Assembly: GCA_007748055.1 (NCBI GenBank)
Contig: CP036279.1
Coordinates: 3,348,001 to 3,412,000, forward strand
Direction: 5' to 3'
DNA length: 64,000 bases
Source of the DNA: Kolteria novifilia
GTDB lineage: Bacteria; Planctomycetota; Planctomycetia; Kolteriales; Kolteriaceae
In this document: positions 29,874-39,263 of the stretch, piece after piece
Numbering within the stretch: the stretch's first letter is position 1
How the letters are laid out: each line of letters starts with the position of its first letter
Program-made: the position numbers and the translations under genes
The notes under the pieces: model-generated
Seen by the model: only the letters and a program-made list of their open reading frames with translations
Told to the model about the DNA's origin: nothing
Database searches by the model: none

Positions 29874-31417
29874 GACCGAGGGCACGGGTTCGGCTCCGAA
29901 GCGAGCAGAGACACGGTGGCCGGCGCCTGCGAGGACTCGCGGCGGGACCAGTGCTCGTCGCATGGTGCGCGCTGCTTGCGCTGGGGACGAAAGCGCTTGG
30001 CCAAACCGCCGAGCCCGCGAAGCTTCCGGTCGACTTTCGGACGCGGGTTGAACCGATTCTCCAAGCGCATTGCGTCTCCTGTCATGGCCCGAGCGAAGCC
30101 AAGGGCGGACTCCGGCTCGATCGACGGGCCTACGCGGCGCGCGGGGGAGACTCCGGCAAGTCGTTGCTGAAGATGCCGCTTGACGAGAACGAGCTGATTC
30201 GCCGAGTCTCCGCGGCTGACCGGAACATCATCATGCCGCCCGAGGGGCCGAAGCTCTCCCAAGTGCAGATCGCGACGCTGGAGGCCTGGATCGCGGAAGG
30301 GGCGCCTTGGCCGACGTCGACAAGCGACGCGCCGCAGTCGATTCACGCCGACAAGGACAAGGGGTTCTGGAAGACTTTTGACGCGTTCGTGCCCTTTTTT
30401 GAGCACCATCTTCGGCTGCCGCTGGCGATCGTGCTCCCCTTTCTCATCCTCTACTGGATCGCCGTCCGGACCCGTCGTCGACAAAAGGCCACGACAAACG
30501 AAGCTCCCTCGTCGCTTTCCAGAACCATCGCGCACTTCGGTCCGTCGCATCTCTGGATCGTGGTGCTGTTGATGACGCTCCTGACAACGACGACTTATCT
30601 GGCCGAATTGCACGAGCGACTTGCGACCCAGGAGAAGAGGCTCAAGCAGCGCCGCCTCGCGACAAGCCCGACGGCCGAAGATGTCGTGGGCGACGAGGGG
30701 AAGCCGATTCGTCCTCATCACCCGAAACGTCTCGGCGGGACGTACTATCGGGGCAACGACGAGCGCAACGAGAAACTCTTCAACAACGGCTTCTACCGAA
30801 CCGCGACCTTTCACCTTTCGCTTCTCGATCAAGACAAGCGCAAGCTCGGCCTCGGAGACCGAATCGAACCGGGGCAGCGGCTCTTCGTTCGCGTGGAGAT
30901 CGAGCGTTCGCCCTTCGCGACTCCGGCGCTCTTTTCCAAGGAGGTGATGGAGCAGGCCTATTTGACCGACTTGCCCGAGGGGACGGAGATCGCCGACGCG
31001 ACGATCGCTCCGGTTCCGTTTCGCACGGCGGTCGAGGGTGAGCGTTGGTTGGCCGACTATCCGATCGACCTTCCCGCGTCGGGCGACGCCGACCCGCTAA
31101 AGGGGCTGATTCACGTTTACAAAGGCAACGCCGACACGCAGATCTCGGGGACGCATCATTACGGGGTTGAGTACGAACTGGTCGTCACCCAGGGGAAGCT
31201 CGACGCGGCGTCGGAACTCTGGATGGGACCGACGTACGTCACCGGGAACGTGATGATTCCGGTCCCTGGGAAGATGTCGATCGAGGAGTGGTTCGACTGG
31301 CGTCCCCTCCCCGAGATTCCCCACGAGCAGACGAAGGATCCGAAGCTTCTGGGCGTTCCCGAGCACCTCGGCGCCGACTACGACCCCTCCGCGCAAGAGA
31401 AAAGCCCTCCCGAGTAG
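29870..31417 (+). CDS. Membrane protein with planctomycete cytochrome C domain
   Basis: 515 residues from ATG 29870, translationally coupled to the response regulator (ATGA overlap). A basic N-terminus and hydrophobic segment (GLAAGPVLVAWCALLALGTK) act as signal peptide or anchor. A cytochrome segment follows: AHCVSCHGPSEAKGGLRLD (heme-binding CVSCH), then IIMPPEGPKLS with a Met that could be the distal ligand. Two transmembrane helices come at about 180-200 and 225-245 (LAIVLPFLILYWIAV; LWIVVLLMTLLTTTTYL). The C-terminal 270 residues are presumably extracytoplasmic and beta-rich (GTYYRGNDERNEKLFNNGFY) with no recognised domain. It may be a redox sensor or respiratory accessory. Confidence 0.78.
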   Translation: MRPRARVRLRSEQRHGGRRLRGLAAGPVLVAWCALLALGTKALGQTAEPAKLPVDFRTRVEPILQAHCVSCHGPSEAKGGLRLDRRAYAARGGDSGKSLLKMPLDENELIRRVSAADRNIIMPPEGPKLSQVQIATLEAWIAEGAPWPTSTSDAPQSIHADKDKGFWKTFDAFVPFFEHHLRLPLAIVLPFLILYWIAVRTRRRQKATTNEAPSSLSRTIAHFGPSHLWIVVLLMTLLTTTTYLAELHERLATQEKRLKQRRLATSPTAEDVVGDEGKPIRPHHPKRLGGTYYRGNDERNEKLFNNGFYRTATFHLSLLDQDKRKLGLGDRIEPGQRLFVRVEIERSPFATPALFSKEVMEQAYLTDLPEGTEIADATIAPVPFRTAVEGERWLADYPIDLPASGDADPLKGLIHVYKGNADTQISGTHHYGVEYELVVTQGKLDAASELWMGPTYVTGNVMIPVPGKMSIEEWFDWRPLPEIPHEQTKDPKLLGVPEHLGADYDPSAQEKSPPE

Positions 31418-31427
31418 GGGAGGGCTT
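31402..31427 (-). terminator. Intrinsic terminator, possibly bidirectional
   Basis: A 10-bp perfect stem (AAGCCCTCCC/GGGAGGGCTT) with a 6-nt loop overlaps the stop codon of the cytochrome-domain gene. Read on the minus strand it is followed by TTTTCTCTT and lies 31 nt past the stop of the DUF1559 gene at 31458, so it most likely ends that transcript. Read on the plus strand the following tract is T-poor. Confidence 0.6.
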
Positions 31428-31457
31428 GGTGGTTGTTCGAGGAAGAAGCTGGCAATC

Positions 31458-32669
31458 TTAGTCGATGTCGTCTTCGTTGATGGGGGCTTGCCGGTTGCTT
31501 GTACTCATTCGCCCACCATCGGGACTCATGATTTGTGCGAACACCGTTCCAGCAATGGAGTCGTTGATGAACCGCGTGGATCCATCGCAGAAAACGAAGT
31601 GAACTCCGCCCGGATGCAGGCTATTGGGATAGGGATGTTCGCCTTCATTGACTCCACTGGTGCTGCCGTTAATGCCACCTTCGATTCCAGTCGTGCCGCT
31701 ATCTACGGGAGGCGCTAGAGATCCCTTGCTGTTGGCGGCAGTGATGTCCAGCGTTGAGTTGGCGGTACCACTAGACGTGACGTTGATCGCAATAGGGTTC
31801 ACGAAGAATGATGTGACGTTGGGATGAGGACAGGCCCAATTCTTGACAAAATTTGTCAGGCCATCGGGTCCTGTGTTGACGTTCTCGGACAGCATCACCG
31901 TTGTCGACGTACCATCCCTAACGGTGGACAGCGTGTGACGGAAGTTTGCCTGAGGTGTCGACGTATCTTCACTCGTTGTGGAAAGAAACATCAGCCCTGA
32001 TCGCTGCAAGTCTCGCATGGCTTCGATGCCACCTGCCATTGAGGTGTCGAGTGTGCCAGCACCTGCTGCCGTGTGGTAGGGAGTTGGGTAGTTGTAGCCG
32101 CCGTTGACGACGTAGCTAAGGTTTCCTTCTCCAGCCAATGCGCTAATGTCTTCCGGACAGACCAGAACCTTCATCGCATTGGAAGCAAGCTCGGCGTGGT
32201 GGACCGTTTGGGCGGAGGTTACCACGTTGTTATTGTAAGCACCGAGCCCCGCGGCCGCTGAAAAGTCCCATTGATCGAAAATGTCAGAACGATCAATGAA
32301 CGGCAGAAGTGGTACTACCCACGAATACTTCATGCCTGTCGTTTGGGAGGACAGATCCTGTGCTGATCCACCGATGGTCGCGGCCGAAAGGTCCGAGGCG
32401 GCACCATTGGCGGTCCAGTTGCCCACACCACTCGGATTCCAATATCCACTCGGGGGGAACTTGTTGTTCTGCGAAACGAACGCGAGCATCGCGGTGCCGA
32501 CGTTACGCATGTTGTTGAGACACTGAGCACGGCGGGCGGCGCGGCGGGCGCCCATGATGCCTGGCAGAATCAGCGAGGCCAAGATCCCGATGATGCTGAT
32601 GACCACGAGTAGCTCGACGAGGGTGAACCCCCGGCGGCGTGCACGATGCAACTGACGATGCTGCTTCAT
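31458..32669 (-). CDS. DUF1559 prepilin-type protein
   Basis: 403 residues from ATG 32669, preceded by a strong GGAAGGGG ribosome site. It has an N-terminal prepilin motif [22 protein letters not shown], then [22 protein letters not shown] and a variable middle rich in Ser, Thr and Asn. The C-terminal [19 protein letters not shown] is diagnostic of DUF1559. It is longer than the other two copies. Base composition is visibly less G+C-rich than its neighbours. It is a single-gene unit with a terminator just downstream. Inferred to be a pseudopilin-like envelope protein. Confidence 0.9.
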   Translation of the reverse strand: MKQHRQLHRARRRGFTLVELLVVISIIGILASLILPGIMGARRAARRAQCLNNMRNVGTAMLAFVSQNNKFPPSGYWNPSGVGNWTANGAASDLSAATIGGSAQDLSSQTTGMKYSWVVPLLPFIDRSDIFDQWDFSAAAGLGAYNNNVVTSAQTVHHAELASNAMKVLVCPEDISALAGEGNLSYVVNGGYNYPTPYHTAAGAGTLDTSMAGGIEAMRDLQRSGLMFLSTTSEDTSTPQANFRHTLSTVRDGTSTTVMLSENVNTGPDGLTNFVKNWACPHPNVTSFFVNPIAINVTSSGTANSTLDITAANSKGSLAPPVDSGTTGIEGGINGSTSGVNEGEHPYPNSLHPGGVHFVFCDGSTRFINDSIAGTVFAQIMSPDGGRMSTSNRQAPINEDDID

Positions 32670-33196
32670 CGTTTCCCCTTCCCATGAGATGCGTTTTCTT
32701 CCCTGGCAGTTGGCACCATGCCGGCTCGACCTTCGATGAATCCCGCGTCTCGAATCGTCCGTTCGTTCAACCACCGCGGCGGTGTCGCCTTTGTCGATCT
32801 TCCCTGGGTACCATGCTCACGTTTGCGTGGGCATGCGGTGAAGACCTACCTTGCAAATGGCGAAGTACCCTCTGGCAATGGTTGGCGACGAGCTTGCCAA
32901 TCCGAGACTGGTCCGAATGGTCTGCCACGTTCCTGCCTGTCGGATCTACCTAGAGTAGCAACAGCCATTCCAAAAAGCTGCCGCCACCCAAACCACCATT
33001 CTCCCGAAACGGGCGAGCGACTGCAACCTATTTGTAGCAAGCAGGATAGGGCGATCTTGCCGGAGTCGAACGTGCGTCAATCGGCACCGAGATGGGCGGA
33101 TGACTCTGGTTCGAGCTCGATGGGAGGCTTCTCGACTGGAAATTCTCCCGTTGGTCCTCATGCGGCTGGAAAATTTCCTGCCGGTTGGAAGCCTGG
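32670..33196. other. Intergenic, no gene recognised
   Basis: About 530 bases between the DUF1559 start (minus) and the UbiD-family stop (minus). Open frames run through it on both strands, but none has a ribosome site or recognisable protein character. It should contain the DUF1559 promoter. A short inverted repeat (TTGGC...GCCAA, near 32881-32900) is too weak to call. Confidence 0.35.
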
Positions 33197-35038
33197 TCAA
33201 AAGATCCCGTGGAGGGGGCCGCCGGCAGCGGCGAGGGCATCCACACGTTTGGTGACCTCCGGATCCTCGATCAACGGCGGGGCATGGTGCGGCTTGAGCC
33301 GGGCATCGATCACCAGCGAGCCGTGGCAGCCCCAGTGTTTCTGCACGCAGAACGATTCGATCCCATGGATGTCCGCCGCTGGATTGGCCCGCGTGAAGGT
33401 CACCCACAGGAAGTTTCGCACCGTCCTGGCGGTGAACTCACTGTCGTCGACCAGCACGACGAGCGGGAACGCGTTGATCGGATGCCGAGCATCGAGCGAT
33501 TCGGTGAACCGGATCAGCGATTCCTCGTACTCCCCGGCATCGTCGGCGTAGGGCGGCGACTTGATCGCGAGAATGCCGGGCAAACAAAGCCGAGGTTCCT
33601 CGAAGTCCTCCGGCAGCGAACAATCGCTCGGGATCTCCTTGGGAAGGACTCGCCGAGCCGGACCGACCGCCGCCATCACCAGCTTCGACCCCTCGTTGAA
33701 GCCCGAGCCCGAATAGTCGAGCGTGTCGATCGTCGTCGAGGTCTGAAAATGGAGATCGAACGCCCAGTCGATCCGTTCGAGAAGATGCCGGAAGAAGGCG
33801 GGGATGTCGCTGATGTCGAGTTCCGGGTCGTCCTCGTTCGCGACGATCAGCAGGAATTTCGCAAGCGAGAGCTGACCCTGGCCCAGGATCGCGTTGGCGC
33901 ACGTCAGCAACTCCTGCGGACGCTTCCGCTCGGCATAGGGGACGTAACGCTCGCTGCCAATCGCTAGCAGCAGCGGATGAACGCCCGCCTCGTCGACGGC
34001 ATGCACGGCATGAACGCCATGAACGACCGTCGGGATGACCGGGCCGGTCAGCTCGTGGATGAACTTGCCAAAGGTCGTGTCTTCCTGCGGTGGCCGACCA
34101 ACGACGGTGAAAGGCCAGATCGCGTCGTCGCGGTGGTAGACGCCGTCGACGTTGAGCACCGGGAAGTCGTGGGCCAAGCTGTAGTAGCCGAGGTGGTCGC
34201 CGAAGGGGCCTTCGGGAAGCAATTTGTCGGGGTCGATCCAACCGGTGATGCAGAAGTCGGCATCGGCCGCGATGGCCGGCTCGGCGCTGCGCCGCACGAT
34301 GCGAAGTCGCCGTCCACCGAGTGCTCCCGCGAAGGAGAGTTCGGGAAGTCCCTCGGGAAGGGGCATCACCGCCGCGACCGACATCGCTGGTGGGCCGCCG
34401 ACGAAGATGTTCACCCGCAGCGGTTGGCCTTTCTTGATCGCCGCGGCGTGGTGGACGCCGATGCCCCGGTGAATCTGGTAGTGCAACCCGATCTGCTTGT
34501 CGGGCGCGTAGTCGCTACCGGAAATCTGGACGCGGTACATCCCCAGGTTCGACTTGCCGGTGCCGGGGCGACGCGGATCCTCGGTGTAGACCTGCGGCAG
34601 GGTCACGAAGGGTCCGCCATCGCGGGGCCACGACGTGATCGCGGGAAGGTCCGAGAGGTGGATCTTGTTGGCGAGGACCGGTCCCTTGCTCATCCGCTTC
34701 GGCAGCGTGTTCCAGCCGGTCAGCGGCAGCCCGAGGTAGCGCCAGGGACGTCGGCCGAAGTTGGTCGGATCGACCTTGAGTTCGACCAGCCGCCGGACGC
34801 GCTCGAGGGTATCGCGAAAGATAAACTCCGCCCGCTCAAGGGTACCGAAGAGGTTGCTGACAAGGGGAAAGCGACATCCTTTCGGCCTAGTGAAGAGCAG
34901 AGCTGGGCCTTGCGCTTCGTAGACGCGGCGCTGGATCTCGGCGACCTCGAGAAACGGATCGACCTCGGCATCGACGCGGACCAAGTGCCCGTGCTGCTCG
35001 AGATCCCGAACGCATGCTGCGGTGTTGCGATAGCCCAT
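33197..35038 (-). CDS. UbiD family decarboxylase
   Basis: 613 residues, the length of UbiD-type prenyl-FMN-dependent decarboxylases. Cofactor and metal landmarks are visible: SNLGMYRVQ (Asn164, Arg169), LHYQIHRG (His186) and LLPEGPFGDHLGYYS (Glu275), the conserved E-G-P-F-G block. VFVGGPP and the C-terminal domain (AIKSPPYADDAGEY, FLWVTFTRANPAADI) also fit. Members decarboxylate aromatic or alpha,beta-unsaturated acids, including 4-hydroxy-3-polyprenylbenzoate in ubiquinone synthesis. No UbiX-like flavin prenyltransferase or other quinone gene is nearby, so the substrate is open. It appears to be transcribed alone. Confidence 0.9.
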   Translation of the reverse strand: MGYRNTAACVRDLEQHGHLVRVDAEVDPFLEVAEIQRRVYEAQGPALLFTRPKGCRFPLVSNLFGTLERAEFIFRDTLERVRRLVELKVDPTNFGRRPWRYLGLPLTGWNTLPKRMSKGPVLANKIHLSDLPAITSWPRDGGPFVTLPQVYTEDPRRPGTGKSNLGMYRVQISGSDYAPDKQIGLHYQIHRGIGVHHAAAIKKGQPLRVNIFVGGPPAMSVAAVMPLPEGLPELSFAGALGGRRLRIVRRSAEPAIAADADFCITGWIDPDKLLPEGPFGDHLGYYSLAHDFPVLNVDGVYHRDDAIWPFTVVGRPPQEDTTFGKFIHELTGPVIPTVVHGVHAVHAVDEAGVHPLLLAIGSERYVPYAERKRPQELLTCANAILGQGQLSLAKFLLIVANEDDPELDISDIPAFFRHLLERIDWAFDLHFQTSTTIDTLDYSGSGFNEGSKLVMAAVGPARRVLPKEIPSDCSLPEDFEEPRLCLPGILAIKSPPYADDAGEYEESLIRFTESLDARHPINAFPLVVLVDDSEFTARTVRNFLWVTFTRANPAADIHGIESFCVQKHWGCHGSLVIDARLKPHHAPPLIEDPEVTKRVDALAAAGGPLHGIF

Positions 35039-35099
35039 GCTGCTTGATTGTAGGAGGGAGAACGACGTCCGCCATCGCGATCAGGCTCGCGTGTCGCGT

Positions 35100-35358
35100 T
35101 ACGGGTCGAACTCTTTCAGAGTTCGGAATTCATCGCCACGCCTACCCAAGGTGCGCTGCGCGACCTTGGGCTGTGTACTTTAACGGCGTTGCCGTAGGGA
35201 ACCAAAGAAGGGTACAAACGCGTCGCGCCAGTGCCCACTGGGTCACCCTATCCCCACGGTCACCGTTTCACGGCGTTGCCGTAGGGAACCGAAGAAAGCA
35301 TGCCGAAGGCATGCGACAACACAGCCCAGCGTCGCGACAGCGCACGCTGGGTCATGAG
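35100..35358. repeat. Inverted copies of intergenic hairpin modules (left side of beta-helix gene)
   Basis: A series of small palindromes matching, in reverse complement, the modules at 36.65-37.78 kb: GGGTCGAACTC...GAGTTCGG, CCCAAGGT...ACCTTGGG around a CGC-rich loop, AACGGCGTTGCCGTAGGGAACC (shown in part; two copies), GCATGCCGAAGGCATGC, and CCCAGCGT...ACGCTGGG. Short frames crossing them are not genes. Confidence 0.8.
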
Positions 35359-36441
35359 CTACATCCCTGGCGTGGGCGTCGTGTTTTTGAGATCCATCAC
35401 CACGTTGTCGAACGTACACGCTCCGAAGGTCAACGATCCCCCGTCGATGCGAATCGCCGCTTGGCCGGACGGTTTGTCGGTCGCGATCGCCACCCGCTCG
35501 AGCCGTAGCGTGAAGGGCATTCCCTTGGTCCGAGGCCCCGCGATCAGGGCGGCGGCCGACGTCGTGTTGACGATCTGGCAATCGATAAGCGAATGGGCCT
35601 TGCCGATGAGCAGGGCATCGACGTTGACGTTGTCGGTGAAGACGCAGTTCCGATAAATCGTCTCCGCTTGATTGACGTCGGCGATGCCGTGCTCGCTGCC
35701 GAAGAAACGACCGCCGTTGATGGTACACTCGCAGGTATCGTGGGCGGAGAAGCCCTCGTCGAAGCAGTCGTAGCCCTCAATGTTCTCGAAATGGAGTTCG
35801 CGGGCATCGCCGTGAATGTTGAAGCCGTCGTTGAGGAAGTGGCGGGTGTTGAGGTTCCGCACCACGAGCCGGCGACAGGTTCCGCTCGTCGCGATCCCGT
35901 TGACCCGCGTCGCCCACTCGAGCTTGTCGGGCGTCCCGCGAACGTAGAGCCAGCCGCTCTTCTCGTCGATGGTCTGGAAGCGGAACTGGCCGGGCTGGAG
36001 CTGGGAGGGTTCGGGAAAGGCTTTCGTCTTGCTGTTGCTCGCGGTGCGTCCCATTCGCTCGGCGTGTCCATCGATTATGAGCAGGTGCCGGTCGTAGCGC
36101 GTTCGAGGCAGCTTTCGCCGGTAGAGGCCGTCGCCGAGTTCTTCCCAGCCATCGTTGGGCAGGGTGATTGCCCCGTCGAGCGTGACGCCGTTGCCCTCGA
36201 TCGTGATGCCGAACTTGCCGCGAAACGAGCCCGCTTGGCGATAGACGGCACCTGCCGGGTGGAGGTGAATAACGTCGCCGTCGGCCGCCGAAGCGATCGC
36301 CTTTTGCAGCGACAAGAAGGGATGCTCCTTATCGCCGACGCCGCTGTTGTTTCCCGTTTCATTGTTGACGTGCCACTCGGCGGCGAAGAGCGGGGCACCG
36401 GTCGTGAGGAAGACCGCGAGAAGGAGAAGGCGTCGAGTCAT
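35359..36441 (-). CDS. Secreted parallel beta-helix protein
   Basis: 360 residues from ATG 36441. A clear signal peptide (MTRRLLLLAVFLTTGAPLFA) is followed by the start of the mature protein, AEWHVNNETGNNSGVGD ... PFLSLQKAIASAADGDVIHL, the classic opening of right-handed parallel beta-helix proteins. Repeating short strands continue (LVVRNLNTRHFLNDGFNIHG; CTINGGRFFGSEHGIADVNQ), with His/Asp/Asn-rich turns. Many such proteins are polysaccharide lyases or hydrolases; no catalytic set could be assigned with confidence. Inverted repeat modules lie on both sides, suggesting local rearrangement around this gene. Confidence 0.82.
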   Translation of the reverse strand: MTRRLLLLAVFLTTGAPLFAAEWHVNNETGNNSGVGDKEHPFLSLQKAIASAADGDVIHLHPAGAVYRQAGSFRGKFGITIEGNGVTLDGAITLPNDGWEELGDGLYRRKLPRTRYDRHLLIIDGHAERMGRTASNSKTKAFPEPSQLQPGQFRFQTIDEKSGWLYVRGTPDKLEWATRVNGIATSGTCRRLVVRNLNTRHFLNDGFNIHGDARELHFENIEGYDCFDEGFSAHDTCECTINGGRFFGSEHGIADVNQAETIYRNCVFTDNVNVDALLIGKAHSLIDCQIVNTTSAAALIAGPRTKGMPFTLRLERVAIATDKPSGQAAIRIDGGSLTFGACTFDNVVMDLKNTTPTPGM

Positions 36442-36649
36442 CGTGGGTGCATCGATCCGGCAGGGGGGAGTCAGGGTTGGAATCGTCACCTCGACACCCT
36501 AGCCGCGCACCCGAAGGCGTGTCAATAACGACTCCGCGTGATCGCAACGATCTGTTCGGCACATGGCAACGATTCGACGTGTCCGTTTGGCCCGCGATTT
36601 GCGGTTTGTGCGCTATGCGTTGGCGGGGAGAAGTCGGGATCGGGGCGGT

Positions 36650-37780
36650 TCCTGAGTGTTCCTACGGCAACGCCGTTAGACAACACAGCCCAAGGTCGCG
36701 CAGCGCACCTTGGGTCACTGTGTGGCCCGGCATACCTTCGGCATGCTTCTTCGGTTCCTACGGCAACGCCGTTAGACAACATAGCCCAAGGTCGCGCAGC
36801 GCACCTTGGGTCACCTGTGTTGTCGCATACCTTCGGCATGCTTCTTCGGTTCACGCTCTCCGCGGTCGGAATTCCGGCATACCTTTGGCATGCTTGCTCG
36901 GTTCACGCTCTCCGCGGTCGGAGTTCCGGCATACCTACGGCATGCTTGATCGGTTCCTACGGCAACGCCGTTAGACAACACAGCCCAAGGTCGCGCAGCG
37001 CACCTTGGGTCACCGGGGCGACGAGTCCCGAACTCTGAAAGAGTTCGACCCGTTGGGGGTGATGCGTTGTCGGCCGCATGTCAAACCCGCTTCGGGGTTT
37101 GGGAGAATTGGATGGTCGGTGACCCAGCGTGCGCTGGCGCGACGCTGGGCTGTGTTGTCGCATACCTACGGCATGCTTGATCGGTTCACGCTCTCCGCGG
37201 TCGAGTTCCGGCATACCTACGGCATGCTTGATCGGTTCACGCCCTCCGCGGTCGGAATTCCGGCATACCTTTGGCATGCTTCTTCGGTTCACGCTCTCTG
37301 CGGTCGAGTTCCGGCATACCTTCGGCATGCTTGATTGGTTCCTACGGCAACGCCGTTAGACAACACAGCCCAAGGTCGCGCAGCGCACCTTGGGTCACCG
37401 GGGCGACGAGTTCCGAACTCTGAAAGAGTTCGACCCGTTGGGGGTGATGCGTTATCGGCCGCTTGTCAAACCCGCTTCGGGGTTTGGGAGAATTGGATGG
37501 TCGGTGACCCAGCGTGCGCTGGCGCGACGCTGGGCTGTGTTGTCGCATACCTTCGGCATGCTTCTTCGGTTCACGCTCTCCGCGGTCGAGTTCCGGCATA
37601 CCTACGGCATGCTTGATCGGTTCACGCCCTCCGCGGTCGGAATTCCGGCATACCTTCGGCATGCTTCTTCGGTTCACGCTCTCCGCGGTCGGAGTTCCGG
37701 CATACCTTTGGCATGCTTGATCGGTTCACGCTCTCCGCGGTCGGAATTCCGGCATACCTTTGGCATGCCCGGAATGGGCT
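36650..37780. repeat. Dense array of intergenic hairpin repeat modules
   Basis: About 1.1 kb built from recurring palindromic modules. Module 1, TTCCTACGGCAACGCCGTTA plus CCCAAGGT...ACCTTGGG, occurs four times. Module 2, GGCATACCTTCGGCATGC with CTACGG or CTTTGG centre variants, occurs about thirteen times and is usually preceded by GGTTCACGCTCTCCGCGGTC. Module 3, GAACTCTGAAAGAGTTCGAC, occurs twice. Module 4, CAAACCCGCTTCGGGGTTTG, occurs twice. Module 5, CCAGCGTGC...GCGACGCTGG, occurs twice. A 216-bp stretch is repeated directly (36952-37167 and 37337-37552). Open frames across it reflect periodicity, not coding. No integrase or transposase is present. Confidence 0.85.
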
Positions 37781-39191
37781 AAGCGAAGATCTCGTTCACG
37801 ATGCGGCCGTGGACGTCGGTGAGGCGGAAGTCGCGGCCGGCGTGGCGGTAGGTGAGCCGTTCGTGATCGAGCCCGAGGAGCCAGAGCAGGGTGGCGTGAA
37901 GGTCGTGCATGTGGACCTTGTCCTCAATGGCGTAGTAGCCGTACTCGTCGGTCTTGCCGTGGACGTGGCCTTTCTTCACGCCGGCGCCGGCGAGCCACAT
38001 CGTGAAACCCTGCGGGCAGTGATCGCGACCATTGGAGCCTTGGGCCAAGGGGGTTCGGCCGAACTCACCACCCCAAAGGACCAGGGTGTCGTCGAGCAGG
38101 CCGCGCCGTTTGAGATCCTCGAGCAATCCGCCGATCGGCTTGTCGACGCTCAGGGCGTTCTTGCGGTGACCCGACTCGAGGTTGCCGTGCTGGTCCCAAA
38201 CCATCTTCGTCGAGACCTGGATGTAGCGGACACCCGACTCCGCGAAACGGCGGGCGAGGAGGCACTGGCGACCGTATTCGGCGGTCTCCTTTTGGTCGAT
38301 GCCGTAGAGAGCGAGCGTCTCCTTCGACTCGCCACTCATGTCGAGGACGTCGGGAGCGGTCGTCTGCATGCGGAAGGCGAGCTCGTAGGACTCGATGACC
38401 GCATCGAGCCGGCTATCCTCCTTGGCCCGCTCGGCGTGGCTGCGGTTGAGCGACTGGATCAAATCGAGCTGCTTGCGCTGCTGAGCGCGGGAAAGAGCTT
38501 TGTTGACGACGTTGCGGATCCCCGCTTGAGCGACCGGCGTGCCGGCGCTCCCAATCGCGGTGCCCTGGTACGCGGCCGGGAGAAAGGCGGTGCCGTAGTT
38601 CTGCACGCCGCCGTGGCTGGTGGGAGGGCTGATGGTGATGAAACCGGGAAGGTCCTGGTTCTCGGTGCCGAGCCCGTAGGTGATCCACGAGCCGACCGAG
38701 GGACGCGTGAAGATATCCGAGCCGGTGTGGAGGTTCAGGACCGCTTGGCCGTGGGACTGCCCCTCGGTGTGCATGCTGTTGATCAGGCACAAGTCATCGA
38801 TGTGCTTGACGGTGTGCGGAAAGAGATCCGAGGCCCAAATGCCGCTTTCACCGTGTCGCTTGAAGGTCCAGGGTGACTTCATGACCTTGCTGGTGGCGCC
38901 GACGCTGGCGAGTTCGACCTGCTTGAAGGAGGCGTTCTTGCCATGTTCTTTTTCGAGAAGCGGTTTGTAGTCGAAGCTGTCGACCTGACTCGGCCCGCCG
39001 TGCATGAAGAGGAAGATGATTCGCTTGGCTCGCGGAGGATGGTGCGGGGCCTTCTCCGCCAAGGGCGATGTGGCCGCGGCGCCGAAGCTCCGTTGGGAGA
39101 GGAGATCGGCCAGCGCCAAGTAACCGAAACCGCAGCCCGCCCGTTTGAGGAGATTGCGGCGGGACAGGGGAGTTTCCTGGAGCGGATTCAT
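37779..39191 (-). CDS. DUF1501 family secreted protein (Tat substrate)
   Basis: 470 residues with a GGGAG ribosome site and a twin-arginine signal ([19 protein letters not shown]). DUF1501 landmarks: [96 protein letters not shown] and a [20 protein letters not shown] tail. It is the downstream partner of the cytochrome/DUF1553 gene at 39264. The ends of its coding sequence abut the hairpin repeat array. Confidence 0.92.
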   Translation of the reverse strand: MNPLQETPLSRRNLLKRAGCGFGYLALADLLSQRSFGAAATSPLAEKAPHHPPRAKRIIFLFMHGGPSQVDSFDYKPLLEKEHGKNASFKQVELASVGATSKVMKSPWTFKRHGESGIWASDLFPHTVKHIDDLCLINSMHTEGQSHGQAVLNLHTGSDIFTRPSVGSWITYGLGTENQDLPGFITISPPTSHGGVQNYGTAFLPAAYQGTAIGSAGTPVAQAGIRNVVNKALSRAQQRKQLDLIQSLNRSHAERAKEDSRLDAVIESYELAFRMQTTAPDVLDMSGESKETLALYGIDQKETAEYGRQCLLARRFAESGVRYIQVSTKMVWDQHGNLESGHRKNALSVDKPIGGLLEDLKRRGLLDDTLVLWGGEFGRTPLAQGSNGRDHCPQGFTMWLAGAGVKKGHVHGKTDEYGYYAIEDKVHMHDLHATLLWLLGLDHERLTYRHAGRDFRLTDVHGRIVNEIFA

Positions 39192-39263
39192 GCGTCGTCT
39201 CTCCCTCGGTGCTTCTTTTCAAACTCGTTGGGTACACTGATCACGCGATGAGCCACCTGTCCC

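Noticed and set aside
36650-37780. Possible CRISPR or integron array
   Set aside because: Spacing is irregular, the sequence between hairpins is itself repeated, and there is no cas or integrase gene.
36447-37782. Several 100-160 residue frames rich in the peptide FTLSAV
   Set aside because: Translations of hairpin repeats; the same peptide appears in several frames and none has a start signal.
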